Below, piece by piece: positions 21,717 to 34,948 of a stretch of DNA of 64,000 nt (the first letter of the stretch is position 1; each line of letters starts with the position of its first letter). A model generated the notes under the pieces. The model had not been told where the DNA came from. It saw only the letters and a list, made by a program, of their open reading frames with translations, and did no database searches. The translations under genes were made by a program, and so were the position numbers. Origin of the DNA: Endocalyx cinctus. Its lineage: Eukaryota; Ascomycota; Sordariomycetes; Amphisphaeriales; Apiosporaceae. Where the stretch lies: contig BCKC01000006.1 of assembly GCA_001600455.1 (NCBI GenBank), positions 124,001-188,000 on the forward strand, written 5' to 3'.

Positions 21717-23516
21717 TCACATCTTTTGACGTCTGAGGATCGCATTAAAAAGATCCTTCCACTCCCAAACGCCGCTGAAAAACTTTTCAATAATACCTTC
21801 TGGCTCTGGTTGTACTAGGTTCTCGTAATCATCAACCTCTTTAACCATACCACCGAGGCCTAGATCGGCCTCACTAGGCTTGATATACTTGGTCTTTTTG
21901 ATAAACTTCCACGCCACGACCAGGATCGGAAACACGGCTAAGAGCGTGTAGTCAAGGAAGAACCACTTGAGACTCAAGGGATATATGATGTCAAACCCGA
22001 GAAGAAGCATGAGAGCTGTGGCGGCGGTTGCGCCGATGTAAGCCGCGTAAGGTTGAAACCGAGCCTTGTAGGGCAGCGTATCGCGTAAACGGCCCTGCTC
22101 CTTCATAGCGCGATGGAAGTGGATATAAGTGAGGCATACGCATAGGTAATTAAACTGGCCACAGACGGTACACAGGTCAACAAAGTAATGCAGGACTTCG
22201 TTGCTGTTATCGTTTACAGCTGTCATGGCTAGTAAGCCGAAGGCGAGACACATGAGAACGGAGTAGATCGGAATGCCGCGCTTGGTAGTCTTGGAGAAGA
22301 CTCGAGGTGCCCGGCCGGCCTGAGCCATGGAGAATAATGCGCGCGAGGCCGCAAAGAGAAGACCGTTGCCACAGCTGATAAGAGATGTGATCAAGATGGC
22401 ATTGACGAGATGTGGGAGTCCGGGGATGTTCATGCGCTTCATGGCGATGACGTAAGGCACGGCGGCGCTGGTCCCGCTCCCGGAGACTGTACCGTCGATG
22501 AAACTGATCAGGGATTCATCGTTATATGGAATCACGATGCCGATGCAGAGGGCCGAGCCGACGAAAAAGAACAAGATACGATATTTAAAACTCTTGTAGC
22601 AGAGAGGAAGGATCCGACGTGGGCTTTTGGTTTCTGCCGCCACGGAGCTGATGTACTCCGGCCCGCAGATCGCGAAGCTTGCCAGAGTGAGACAACTCAA
22701 AAAACCCCAGAAGTGGCCCAGGGGCCCGGTGGTTAAATACTCGGCGAATGGACCCGCTGTTAGTTATTTGTCAAAATACGTCAGCATGATACCGCACATT
22801 CTAGTCAGCATTGGAAGGGTAACTCACGTTCATACCAATATCTAAATCCGTAAGCATCACCGAGCGGGTTGACACCGACCATGGTGAAGAAGGTAAAAGC
22901 AAAACACATGAAAATGAGGAAGACCTTTCCAATGCTTAGGTAGAACTCCGCCGTGCCGAACCACTCAACGCTGATGGTGTTCAAGAGGCCGTATATGACA
23001 AGCACCATAATAACCAGGGCCTCGACTGGGAGTTTGTCGGTCCAGAACGTGACTAAGATGTGAAGTGCGGTGATCTCGGCCGGAATGAGAAAGGCTTGAC
23101 AGAGGAAAAAGGCCCAGGACTGAGAGAATGCGAGAGCCTCGTCGAGCCAGAAAGATGTAAAAGTGATAAAGCAACTAGGTACCGGCGCATAACAGGCCAT
23201 CTCGGCGAACGACTCGTTCACGCACCAAACATTGAAAGACCATAAAATATAAGCGAGTAAAAGGCCAGCTGGGCCGCCATTTGGAAGATACGTGGCGATC
23301 GTTAGGAAAACACCTTTATTTTGTTAGTAAAAAATGATGATAGATCTTGAGGATCTCTCCTTTGAACATACTAGTTCCGATGGCCCCTCCGATCGCAAAA
23401 AGTTGGACCTCCTTGCCCCCGAGTTTTCGTTGCAAGCCGGACGCGTTAGTCTCGAGACTCTGCGCCTCGTCGATATCAACATCAACGTTCACATCGGCTT
23501 TCTCCTCTTTCGTCAT
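21717..23516 (-). CDS. Amino-acid permease (APC superfamily, YAT family)
   Basis: There are three exons on the minus strand: 23516-23372, 23313-22828 and 22756-21717. The introns are 58 and 71 bp and the product is 556 residues. Splicing restores the first transmembrane signature, QLFAIGGAIGTSVFLTIATY, followed by LPNGGPAGLLLAYI. The protein continues with about 12 hydrophobic segments, including FAEYLTTGPLGHFWGFLS and the conserved FAICGPEYISSVAAETKSPR. Such permeases import amino acids through the plasma membrane with protons. The specificity is not readable. The ATG at 23516 is chosen because it begins a typical acidic cytosolic tail (MTKEEKADVNVDVDIDEA). Confidence 0.9.
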
Positions 23517-24817
23517 TGTCACTAACACTCTTGGGTAACGACAATACTGTGCTAATTATTTTACAGGGAAAATGTCAACTACAAGAGAGTAGGTGAAATT
23601 TTATTGCGCGAATTGAGATCACAAAACCTTGGTCTTTCTAGCGTATCTATTGTATTGTTACTACGAATTAATCTTGTCTTGTTTCGGACCTCTATCAGCA
23701 TGTCGGAAGTTCCCGCAGACTTGCCGATGCCTTTATTATGTATTATATGTGGTATAAAGGCGACTTATCTTGGTGGAGATCAAGTTACCCACCTGACTAT
23801 CTAACTAATCATTTATCATTGCGAAGCTGCTAGGATACTAAGATATTTTAGAGAAAAAGGGAGGGGCTTTCATATGTAAGTTAATCCATATTGAGGGCCA
23901 TTTTTTAAAAGATAAGGAAGCCATTTGTTCGGTTGATACGAAAATAGATAACTCACAAGTAGACCGTCGGCGTGTTTAGAAAATAGAAAAGAGATAATGT
24001 ATCAACTAAATGGCACTATAATTTACAAACTATACATAATATCTGGATGTCTACCCCGCTCGCTCAACATTCCAGGGGTATCAATACGGACTGACAGATT
24101 GCATGGCATAAAATTTTTTAAGCTGGGCAGGATCAAAACGGCGGCTCTCTAGACAAATATCTTATATCTATCTATAACTGAATGATGATTTGGTGACTCG
24201 GATATCCTGACACAATCGACGATTTACGAATGGATTATGTCTACTATGTTATGAATCTATCAAGGAGATTCCGAAAATGAGTCATCAAATATTAGACATT
24301 ATAGAAGAATAGCGAGTATCAACAAGTTTTCCGTACGCGGTGCTTATCAAAACAGATATTAACCAGACTGCCAGACTGCCAGACGCCTAGCGAGACAGAA
24401 TCCCACTACGGAGTACATGCCCCTGCAGTTGCCTTCTGCACCCTGGCTGCCTGGCTATCGAGCATGCCAAGGGCAACTAAACTTCATCAAGCCAAGCGGG
24501 AAAACGAGGGTTTAAAATATTATTGAATATTCGCTATGGCCTAGTTACGGGTTTCTTTGAAGGCTGTCAGGAATGCTTCCGACAAATATTTTCCCGATAG
24601 TATTACGGGGCTCTTTGCCGTTATAATAGAGCACTAAATTAGCTTCGGCGTAATAATAACGACAGACTCAAGCGTAAACAATTATGATTTTATAATAATC
24701 CAACCTGCATAATTTCTGTACCCGTACCTGTAGGCTAGCGCTACGGCTCTCTTCCATACAGCGTGATTCCGTAAATCTAGAATGGTGGGTATGAAAGGCT
24801 ATATACTTGATTTTCAC
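23517..24817. other. Intergenic with short tandem repeat
   Basis: No gene is supported. An 8-bp unit, CCAGACTG, is repeated in tandem at 24363-24378 and begins again at 24379. The remainder is AT-rich. Confidence 0.6.
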
Positions 24818-27800
24818 TCAGTAATCAAAGAGCTTTCTAAACCAGCTATCCTCCTTGTTTTGCAATTCCACCCCTCTGCCCTCTTCAACAATCCTTCCCT
24901 CGTCTAGCACGACGACCCGGTCACAACCAAGTGCCATTTCACGCTGATGAGTCACCATGACGACTGTATAAGAGGCAAATTCGTCTCTTACTAGTGCTTG
25001 CACCTGACTCATAGTATTAGTATCAGCGTTGGAAGTGATCTCGTCCAAAAGTAGCAGTCCGCCGTCAATGCCCGTTTCTCGCTTTTTAACCCGACGTCGG
25101 AGAACGGCTCGAGCAAGATTAAAAAGCTGTTTTTGACCCGCACTAAGCTCGGCGCTGTGTACCGGCACGCCGAGCCCGCCCTTGGCTTCTATAATGGCAG
25201 TGAGATGAAGATCGCGAAGGACAGACGCACACTCGGCTTCGGTAGCTTTACTCCATGGATCGAGATTACTTAGGAAGGAGGAACCATTAGAGAGGAACAC
25301 TGCATCCTGCGATGCTGAAATAATCCGTTCTCGGAGAGTGGTGTGATCTATCGTATGCAGTGGGAGGTCATCAATTAAAATCTGGAATATACCTGCTTTC
25401 TTACTGGGCAGGGGTTCGATAAGCCGTGTTAAAAGGGATAGAACGGATGATTTTCCGCTTTCATGCAAGACGTTAGCCAATCGCGCGCAGCTGAGCTTAT
25501 GGTAAAGAAACGAACCTTCCCGTCTTCCCACAGATGGCCACTTTTTCACCAGCTTTTATCACGAGGTTTAATCCTTTCAAGACCTGAGTTGAGCCATCAT
25601 AAGCAGCTCTGACGTCTTGGAATTTCAGCTGACCACGTGTAGGCCATGCCTCGTGCGGGATTTCACCTCTTTTCCCGCTGTTTTCCAACTCAGTTTCCTC
25701 TCCAAATAGTTTTAGTCTCGTGATAGCACCAAGTGAAGTTTCGAGTCCCGTGTAGGCGACGACAATGGTCGTAAGAGTAGTACCTAGTGTTATTAGCGTA
25801 ACAAGACCGGCACCAACGTTACCTGCATTTGATCTTAGTCGCGTCGCGAGAGCAACGAGAATAATGGCTAGAAGAGCTACCAGAACGTTCATTGTGAGCA
25901 TTAGCCACTGTTGCGCCATCGCCAATAAGTACGATGGTCGTTGCGACTCATCTAATAGGGTGTTGTTTCGAGCTTGGTAGTGGGGAAACCAGCCAAACGC
26001 GCGGATCGTAGGTAGCCCTGCTACAGTGTCGAGGAAATTCGTGCTAGTGGTGGGAGGCACTGTGAGTAGTCTGGCAGAAATATCTTGTATATATACAAAG
26101 AAGTAGTGGGAATGACGTACTATAGTGGTGTCTTGGCTTCTAAATCTAAAAGTCGAAGCCGCTTTGAACTTGGGAGGTACACGCGCTGTATTGCCCAGAG
26201 TGTCACTAAGAAGACTGGATAACTCAAAGCCAGCCATGCTGATGATAAAGCAATCACCACGGCCTGGCCAATGGCAGTACTCAGGGAGAAGCACATATTA
26301 TTTATCATGCGCGGAAGTTGCGTGTCCATGATATTCATATCCTGGCTGAATAGGTTCAACATCTTTCCTACATCCGTGGTTCCGAGAAATCGTAGGCTAC
26401 TGTGAGTGATAGTGTCGATAGTATTCTGGTGAAGCTCTAACCCGGAAAGGCGGACTGCATTGCGCAGCATGATGAGACCAGCCGGAAATACACACAAAAC
26501 CGTACCTGCGCCAAGAAGAGCGTATATTCCGATCCAGTATCCAAAGGAATGCTCCCGTGAGCTCCTTACGGAATCCTCCGACCACATCTTTAACCAGATA
26601 GTTGGAAAATTGGAGAAGAAACCCACACCGGTGACCAAGAGGAGGAATATGAGCGGAAGTATGATACCAACTGTTGATAACCAGTGACGATATACATCAA
26701 GATCAACTCCTGGAGGGGCCGGCGTGGTAGTATCTGAGAGCATGACATCACCCATTGAATTTATTCTTGTCGCCTCTTGCATACCTGGAATAGCCGTCTC
26801 ACCCACTGAGCTATCTATTCCCATGAGAAAATTCGCAGCGTTTCCCGAACGCATATGGGCATGATGTCCCTGCTCCGTTTGAATTTCCGTGAGCTCGTTT
26901 TTTTCGATCGCGGTGCCATCTTGAGAGAGAAATATAATATGCGTGGCGACAGGTAGGAAGCGTGTTGAGTGCGTACAGAGTAGAGCAGTCGCGCCACGTT
27001 TTTTAAGGAGACCATTGGGCCCAAAGACGGAGTTACACACGTGGTCTTGCGTAAAGCCGTCGAGCCCACTAAATACGTCATCAATGATCAAGATGTCGGC
27101 ATCGAGGTATAACGCACGAGCCAGCGAGATCCGTTGCCGCTGTCCGCCACTTAGCGTCAAGCCCTTGGTGCCGACAATGGTATCTTCTCCGGCAGGGAGG
27201 TTTCTCAAGTCATCAGTCAGCATAACAGCTTGTAAGACTTCCGTATAGCGTACCATGTCGAATGAAGAAAAGCCGACAATGTTTGATCTAATGGAAGCGT
27301 TGAACAAGAATGGAATCTGGTCACAATAACCAATCTTATCCGATCGTAGCACCACGTTGCCCTGCATGTAGGGCACTTCGCCCAGAAGAGCTCGGCAGAG
27401 TGTTGACTTCCCCACGCCAACGGAGCCGACTACAAATGTGATAGATGATTTCGGAAGGTTAAAGTTTACATCTTGTAGGGTTACAGTATCAGCTGTCCAT
27501 GAGAAAACACCATTTTGAACAGAAATGAAGCTCTCTTCCTTTTCAATGAAAACAGACTTTTCGTTTGGTTTGGTTTGCGGTCCGAGAAACCGTGGATCTA
27601 CCCTAGGGTTTCGAACAAGAAATAGCTTTATCCTCCGAAGGCACGCTATTGTGGCAGCAATGATAGGTATGCTTTGCAACACCATCAAAAGCGGCGCCGT
27701 TAGCAAAGCTAGGAGTGATAGCGATGTGAAGGCGCGTGTTTCATTCAAGACTCTTGGACCGAAAGCAAACGCAAGGGCGGGCGCTACCGCTTGAGGAAGC

Positions 27801-29410
27801 TGACTGAGGCTTGCACTCGTGGCTATTAATATCCGGGATCGCTCGCCGACCTCGATCTCATCCTCGCGTTCCTTTTGCACAAGCCTCGCGGCAGGGCGAA
27901 TCATACCCGACGCACGCAAGTCTCGAATACTGAAAAGAAAACTTGACGTCACACCGATGCGGCTTTGAACGCGGGCCATCCAGGTGTCTTGGTAGGTCAC
28001 TGCACGTTTAGACAAGAAAAATGAGTTGGCGAAACCAAGTAAGACAATAAGAAGGGGTGCGATAAAAGCGAGCCCTAATTGGCGATATAGCAACCACGAA
28101 GCAATGGCTATTTGGATAATGCAAGCCCATACTTCATGCATCAACCGTAGCCCTGTGTATACTCTTTCGACGTCGGTACCCATCAGCGTAACGACTGCAG
28201 CATCACCATCGGCGACATGAGGGAGCGCTATCATCTTAGCATAGATGTCATGTATCAGCATCCCGCGTAATGCCGATTGAAAACGCTCTTGATAATACCA
28301 ATAGAAAGCAGTCGAGATAGCAATGCCGGAATAAATGAAGAAGGTGACTGCAACAAGGTCAGAAGATGCGTCGGAGTCCGTCTCACGCAAGGATAGGAAT
28401 CGAAGTAGTCTCTGCAAGAACAACGGCTGAGATAGTGTGAAGCCTAAGAGAAGCACTCTGGGAAATACGGGCAGTGCGATGGCCCAGGCCATTGATTTGG
28501 CAACCCAGTATATGAGTTGCCAAGTTGAAGTTCCCACACTCTCGTCATATGAGGTCGGTTGGGCCATAGACTTTTTATTCCGAACCAGCTCATCAACGGA
28601 AAGCGTGCGATCTAAGGCATAAATGTTCCCCATTGACAAGGATACATGGTAACCGCGCCATAGCAATGGAACCATCCATAAGTACAAACCGAGACTAAAG
28701 ATACTAGTATTCTCTTCGGGGCTCTGGTGTTCCTTCTCCCGAGGGAACCATCTACGGCGTGACCAGCTCTCTATAACTAGAAAGCCGAATTCGGCAATCA
28801 CCACAGTGGTGAACAAAGCAACGAACACCGTATAATTGGCAACAGGGCTCGAAACAGTCTTAGAAGAAAGATATGCAGCCCAGAGAGAAGGGCTGCGCGT
28901 TAGATCATAAATAAAAGCCAGGAAGAGATATGAGCAGGTGGCCGGGGACGGATGGGATGATCTGAAGTGCTCTAGAGGCGACAAGACAAGCAGGAGAAGA
29001 GATGCAGTAGAATCAATCACCAGAGACGCCAATGAGCGTGCTCCTCTAAGGTTCGGATTTAGAGCGACAATAATAAGAAGGACGAGTCGGAGGGTTGCCA
29101 AGGAGAGTCCGGCAAATGACTTTAAAATAAGCAAGACGAGAGGAGCACGCGACATGGATTGCAAAATAGTCGGACGAAGGCAAAGATGTGAAATTCTGAG
29201 TGAGAATATCAAAACAAATGCGGCAGTGGTCGCGAGCGATAGCCAGTAGATAAATCTATACAGAGTGGCGCTGAAATCTGAGACACTTCCAATTGCACAA
29301 CCCCGATCAAGGGAGAATCCGAAGGCAACATTCTCGATGCAACCCGTGTCATTTATAACAGGAGTTTCCACGTTTATCAACGTGGTAATTACCGGTTGAG
29401 CGTTCAGCAT
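24818..29410 (-). CDS. Full-length ABC transporter, ABCC/MRP type
   Basis: There are three exons on the minus strand: 29410-26121, 26043-25516 and 25457-24818. The introns are 77 and 58 bp and the product is 1485 residues. The order is an N-terminal extra membrane domain, TMD1, NBD1, TMD2 and NBD2. NBD1 shows GSVGVGKST (Walker A), LSGGQRQR (signature) and ILIIDDVFSGLD (Walker B, with Asp where the catalytic Glu usually sits). Splicing at intron 2 rebuilds the NBD2 Walker A GKTGSGKSS, followed by LSAGQKQL and LLLLDEITSNAD. An asymmetric first site like this is common in ABCC proteins. Members export glutathione conjugates, toxins and secondary metabolites across plasma or vacuolar membrane. 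The neighbouring permease and oxygenase suggest a metabolite-handling locus; the substrate is unknown. Confidence 0.93.
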
Positions 29411-30127
29411 TTCGTCTACGAAACCACTTGATGAAAGAAGTCTCTAGTTAGACATGAAATGGGAAGAAAGAGGGAATTTTCACATAATATCAAGGCATGC
29501 CAAGTGACATTGATTGACATGAATAATTCCGAAGCTTTGATAAATAAATCGGAGTTCGGGGCTCGATTTATGTACCACCCAGTGTAATTTGGTGATTCAA
29601 TTCTCGGGGTCGGCATTATGCTTGTATACGAATCTTAATTACCAGTATACAACCATACCAATCCCATGATAAATTTTATAGAATTATATTTATTAAAAAG
29701 ATGTAAGTAATTCCGCTTACTAAAATTCATCATAGTCTTTTTATTTATTTATTATTATTATTATTTTTTTTGATCGTAAAAAATGAAGGAGTTAAACTAC
29801 TAAGTTACGTTATAGGAAGTACTCTGGTCATAGAGTCGGCTCCCCTGAAGCTTTACACACCGGTAAACCGGCTGACCGGTAGTTGACCGGTAGTTGACCC
29901 AGTACTATTCTTGTCATACTTTTCATGCGAAATAGGTAAGTGGAGCTGATTAGAAGTTCCCGGCTCGGAATATCGTAGTGCACTTATCGTGTAAGACGTT
30001 GTACACAGTATATCGCCCAGTCCAGTCACTTATTGCGTCAAAATTTCAGACACCTCTGCTTAATTGTCTAACCTAAATTGCGCACAGCTTGTAAGGTTTT
30101 GTAGTAATACCGCTAAGTAACTATGAC
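29411..30127. other. Intergenic with 11-bp tandem repeat
   Basis: This is the 5' flank of the ABC transporter. GACCGGTAGTT occurs twice in tandem at 29874-29884 and 29885-29895 and begins a third time (GACCC). A TTA-rich low-complexity run lies near 29740-29770. No gene is supported. Confidence 0.7.
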
Positions 30128-30960
30128 TTAGATCGTACAGTATATTATGTCCCGAATGACGGTGGTGAAGTTATTAACAGGGCCTATGAGTACATCCATG
30201 CCAAGCTCCAGCCAACCATCCGCCCAACGCTGCGACAATAAAGTCGTGTCAGCACGAACAGGATCTATGTAATATATTTTGTTAATACAGCTGCTTGAAT
30301 CGCTCTTATCGGTATGAAATACAGTGTGCTGAGTTTTTGAAGCCTTATGATTCATGAATTTGAACCTCCGGCTAAATAATCTAATATCTAATTCCAAGGA
30401 TTCTATTCCCTCCTCAGACAGATACAAGTGATTGTAAAAAATTGTCTTTTTGCGCAATTAATTCAACTAATGTAGCGATGGAAGGCAATGCCATCATTTC
30501 CGGTATCGTACACTTTGGACGTCACTTTCCCATCCGCCAGGCGCCAAGAAGGTATCTGCAGGTGCAAGCTATCATCGAGGCTCCGGCTTGCCGCCAACAG
30601 GCTTCCTTCATTCCTCATGTTACCCAACAATTTAGGCCATATTCTTGCAGTTTTAATCCTTACCGTGAGCAAATATATGGTAAGTTAATCACAAGTCTAC
30701 ATGGAACGTGCAGAAAATGTTCAGCTCTCTAAGAATAAACGCCACCGGTTGCGACGCAAGTATTATGAACAATATCACACCGTACATTTCGCCCGGCTTT
30801 TCGAATTAGCTCTTCAAAGTCAGCGTTACATCTAAGCCAGGGTATGGTAGTTTGAGAAATTGGGGTCTTTAATCTTACGCAGAATTTGATTCCTTCTGCA
30901 ACCGGAAAGATGTAATCGACCAGTAAAAAAGAAGTTATACTTCGAGTAGCATAAAGCGTG
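30128..30960 (-). pseudogene. Broken gene relic, unknown family
   Basis: Minus-strand protein-like segments are collinear but separated by stops and frameshifts. About 30950-30740 reads VDYIFPVAEGIKFCVRLKTP and continues CNADFEELIRKAGRNVRCDI. About 30620-30480 reads LQIPSWRLADGKVTSKVYD and DTGNDGIAFHRY. About 30450-30130 reads NHLYLSEEGIESLELDIRLF and ends RWADGWLELGMDVLIGPV. The total is roughly 250 codons. The pattern resembles a fungal intracellular regulator (F-box-like or a related conserved hypothetical) more than an enzyme, but I do not recognise it. The number of lesions makes expression of a full product unlikely. Confidence 0.5.
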
Positions 30961-31451
30961 AGACCGCATCACATCCGAATGGGTAACTCATTTGGTTTCA
31001 ACTTATTAAACTCTTGCATATGGCGTTCATGTCTGATAACACGCTATATAAATGAGAAGGAATAACTCCATGTCGGTGGTAAGGCTGGATCGATTTGTAT
31101 CACACACTCCGATCCATCATTTTCAAATCGCAGTACATCACAACTGCATTCTTTCCCAGGTTACACTGAGGGCTATTATTAGTCGCCTGCATTCGCTATT
31201 GAATCATCTTAGCGACGGATATCCCAACCGTCTTACATCATATCCGAAACCCCAATAGTCCGTACACTGAATTGTCATATTGTATCTATCTAAACGCCTT
31301 TAAAAAGCTTAAGAATGTTCCCACCTCTATTCAGACCCCCATTTGCTACCTTTGCGTGACTATGAGGTATTCTGAATGACATTTATCACTCGCGTTTATT
31401 AATCTACATTGCCTCTTGTAGAAAAAGTAACCACAGAAGAAGAAGCGCAAA
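30961..31451. other. Promoter-side spacer of the receptor gene
   Basis: No gene is supported here. A short open frame at 31052-31258 lacks protein character. Confidence 0.5.
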
Positions 31452-33381
31452 ATGCGCACGTGTTACTTATTTATAGTTGTTGCTTATCTCGTACGATCGA
31501 TTTCGGGACAGGAAACGGCGACGTCGCCATCAGCTTTTCCTGGTCTAGATGGAGTTCCGGATTGCGGCGTGAGTTCAAATACTTCACGTATAATGTAAAA
31601 AGGTTATCTACTAACAAAAGATGTCTAGTTAACCTGTCTAAAAGATGTACTTACCAATTCGACTTGCAATTTGGAGGATTCCGAATGTATCTGCACCAAT
31701 AAAGTGCTGTTAGGCCAAATCACCGACTGTGTGCAAAAGAATTGTTCTGTTCGCGACTCACTATGTAAGTTTTAAATATCTAGTCACATTCTAGATTACT
31801 ATTTATATAAAACTTACGCTACTTTTTTTTGTCCTTCTAGCAACAGAAAATTTCTCTGCGAATATGTGCCATGTGCCGGTGAGAGACAGACGAGCGCTGG
31901 TCCGTCAGACTGCGCTATCTTTCGGCGCTCTAGCAATTGTGGTTTTTATTATCCGATGTTTTGCTCGAATTCACGCAACGAAAACTTGGGGGATAGATGA
32001 CACTATTATGTGTTTCGCAGTAGTACGCATACCTGCTATGAATCTCTAAAATATCTTAACATCCGAGTTGTTAAAATATCCCCAACATTTACAGGTTTTC
32101 GCCCTAGCCCTCATGTGTTTATCAATTCCATGTAAGCTTGTTGTACACTTCCCTTTGGTGGACGACCACGTACAGTATATGCTTCAGCGACTCTAACTCG
32201 GCCCTCTAGTATCCAATCATGGTCTTGGCCTTGATATATGGAATGTGCCCTTCGACGATATTACTATAATCCTACATGTTTGTCTCTAATCCAATCCATT
32301 TCTTCTACATTCAGCTGATGCCAACCCTATCAGATATACTACGCAGATGAAGTCATATATACCACTGCAACTATACTAACGAAGATCTCGATTCTATGTT
32401 TCTATCTCCACGTCTTTCCCAAGCGATGGCTCCGCATAGGTGCACTGATCCTCATCGGTCTCAGCGTCGCCTTCGGGTTAGCCTGCAACTTCCTTTTCAT
32501 TTTCCAATGCCAGCCTGTCGCAGGAGCCTGGAGACATTGGGATGGAGAGTTTCAAGCGAGGTGCCTAAATATAAATATCCTTGGTTGGACCTTGGCGGCT
32601 GTAAACGTAGTGTTCGATCTGGCGGTTATTGCGTTACCCATGCCGGAGTTGCTAAGATTGAAACTATCGACGAAGAAGAAGATTCTGATCGTTTCTATGT
32701 TTTCTGTCGGACTTCTGTACGTTTTCCTATCATCTTTTCATTTCCGTAGTTTCCTTTTATTCTCTACCACTAATTATGAGTAACATACGCTGAACGATTA
32801 TACTATAATATAGGGCAACTATTGTGAGTATTGTTCGTCTACGAACTCTGATCGCCTTCGGAATGACCAAAAACCCCACCCGTAAGATTTCCCTCTCCGA
32901 ACCCCTGTTTTACTCGTCCAAAATCTGACAGAAGCTATCAAACACGAAAACAGAGGATTATGTAGAAGTAGGAGTCTGGTCTACAATAGAAGTGCCGGTT
33001 GGAATTATCTGCGCATGTATGCCCGCGCTGCGATCTTTGTTTAGTCTTAAGTGGCCCCAAACATTCGGTATATCTCGCAAAACCAAGGAAGGCTATCAAT
33101 ACGGGCGCACAAATCCTTCCAACGGGTCAGCTTTGGGTAATATCTACGGTGACATACCCCAGAGTAAGATTAGAGTCAGGCAGGAATGGATGGTATTACG
33201 CGATCCATTATCACAGGACTCGGCGACAAATATGGAAGATGGGAGGCTGTACGCGAATACTACATCAAAAGTGACGATAAGAAGGGGTAGTGATAATGAT
33301 GAACTAGAGTTGATGCCGGTGACGCCGGCTATGAATAATAATGGAGGACACTATAACTCCGTGGGAAGGATATGGTATTAA
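31452..33381 (+). CDS. PTH11-like receptor with extracellular CFEM domain
   Basis: There are eight exons: 31452-31568, 31629-31764, 31841-32022, 32095-32131, 32210-32277, 32334-32716, 32814-32881 and 32954-33381. All phases fit and the product is 472 residues. Residues 1-20 are a signal peptide (MRTCYLFIVVAYLVRSISG). A CFEM domain follows with the eight expected cysteines (DCGLTC, STC, ECIC, DCVQKNC, MC). Seven transmembrane helices of the fungal rhodopsin type come next, including the family mark SNHGLGLDIWNVPFDDIT and YYADEVIYTTATILTKISI. The C-terminal cytosolic tail of about 110 residues is polar. Relatives sense surfaces or host cues in plant-associated fungi. Ligand and G-protein coupling are unknown. 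Six introns in the receptor half are typical for the family. Confidence 0.9.
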
Positions 33382-34948
33382 ATGCTAATTATTTCAGACT
33401 CTAATTATATATCTAATATCGAGACCCTCCTAGACATGCTAAAGAGAGGTATTATTTCCGTGCCGACCAAGAACGTCTGGGATATGGAAAATATTCAAGC
33501 CGCCCGCCGCGAGTGGGGCTCAAGAAGTGGAATCGGATCTTTCGTGATATTAGTTAAGAATGACCAGTGAAACCTTCTCTGAATTTATTATATTGAGAAG
33601 ACAGCACAGCCAGGATTACCTGTAATAGTACCGTAAGACCTTAGACATACTCGTAAGTGGGGCCTTTTGATCCCATACATAACCCTTTGAAAATACTTAC
33701 TAAACTACTGTAAAAATTTAGCCTTGATTAGATGAACATTATTACACTTTGAAAAGTGATCTGCTTAAGGGGTGATGTTTAATTATATCTTAGAAGAGAG
33801 ATGTGAGGCTTAGCATTGTGGCAGTTTTGTTTGTGGGGAAGTAGGCGAAGTAGCCCAGTAGCCGAACCGGTTTCACTACTCTGCAAATTTGACGATTTTT
33901 AGTGATAATTAGGCATCTCTACAAGCCTTACCATGAAGTAGCCAATGGAAACCGATTCGATTTCACGTCTCATATTTGCTACTTCTAGCTAATAATCTCC
34001 GGTCCAGATTTACGAAAGAGTGTGATGTGATATTTGCGCGTGTAGTTACCCCCACAAAGTGAATGTCCTAGGTTGCCTAACTAAGTAATTTATGGAATCA
34101 TGTTGCGAAACATAGCCTCAATGGTCAACTAATTACACCGAATATAACGAACCCCGAGTTTCTCAGCAGATTTATGTCTTTCTTATTATGATTAGATCAA
34201 TTTCATAAGCTTATATATGCTTTTAATCCATTTTCTCAGCCGTAGAACGGATGAGCAAGGGAAAATATTTTCGAGTTGTACAGCTTACAGTATGACTAAC
34301 GAACTAAAGTATTTGTTTTACACCTCATACGTTTGCCAAGGAAATGGCAAAATTCATCTTAAGTTCAACCCCCGAAATTTATTAATTCTCAGCAAACATA
34401 TTTTGTATTATTCTTTGTCCGTGTTTCATTTCCTAACTAGCGGGGCCTACCTTCAAGGCGGATTGCCATTCATGGATCTAAGAGAGGCGTTGCATTCCTA
34501 GCTTGCTCTTTTTTTTTTGGCTTTACTTTATTAGCTGGTTTTAATACGATGTAAATGAAAGTGAATACTAACAACCTCCAGGTCTAATTCATGTTGCTCA
34601 TCTTTTTGTGTAGCTGGTAATTAATACGACTTACACAGCCGAAGAGGACCAACATCCGTTGGAGATATACTTTGAGTCATGTCTAGGGAGGGACACCAGT
34701 GCTAATATTAAATAAATGAATTTTCTTCCTCTTGTTTTCTCTCTTTTTATTTTTTATTCCTCTTGAATTACACAAACTTTTGTTCTAAAACACCGAAGAC
34801 AACTAACTATCCCATAAAATACTAAATACATTTTGCAAGTATAATCCACCACTAATCACAAAGGTATAAGCTGATCTGTACTAGCCTCTCTGATATTCGT
34901 TGCCGCTAATTTATCCCATTCTCACGATGTAGTGAGTATACCTGCAGG
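33382..34948. other. AT-rich intergenic region
   Basis: About 1.6 kb without a supported gene. T-rich and CTT-rich runs lie near 34500-34520 and 34720-34760, upstream of the vWA-Hint gene. Confidence 0.6.
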
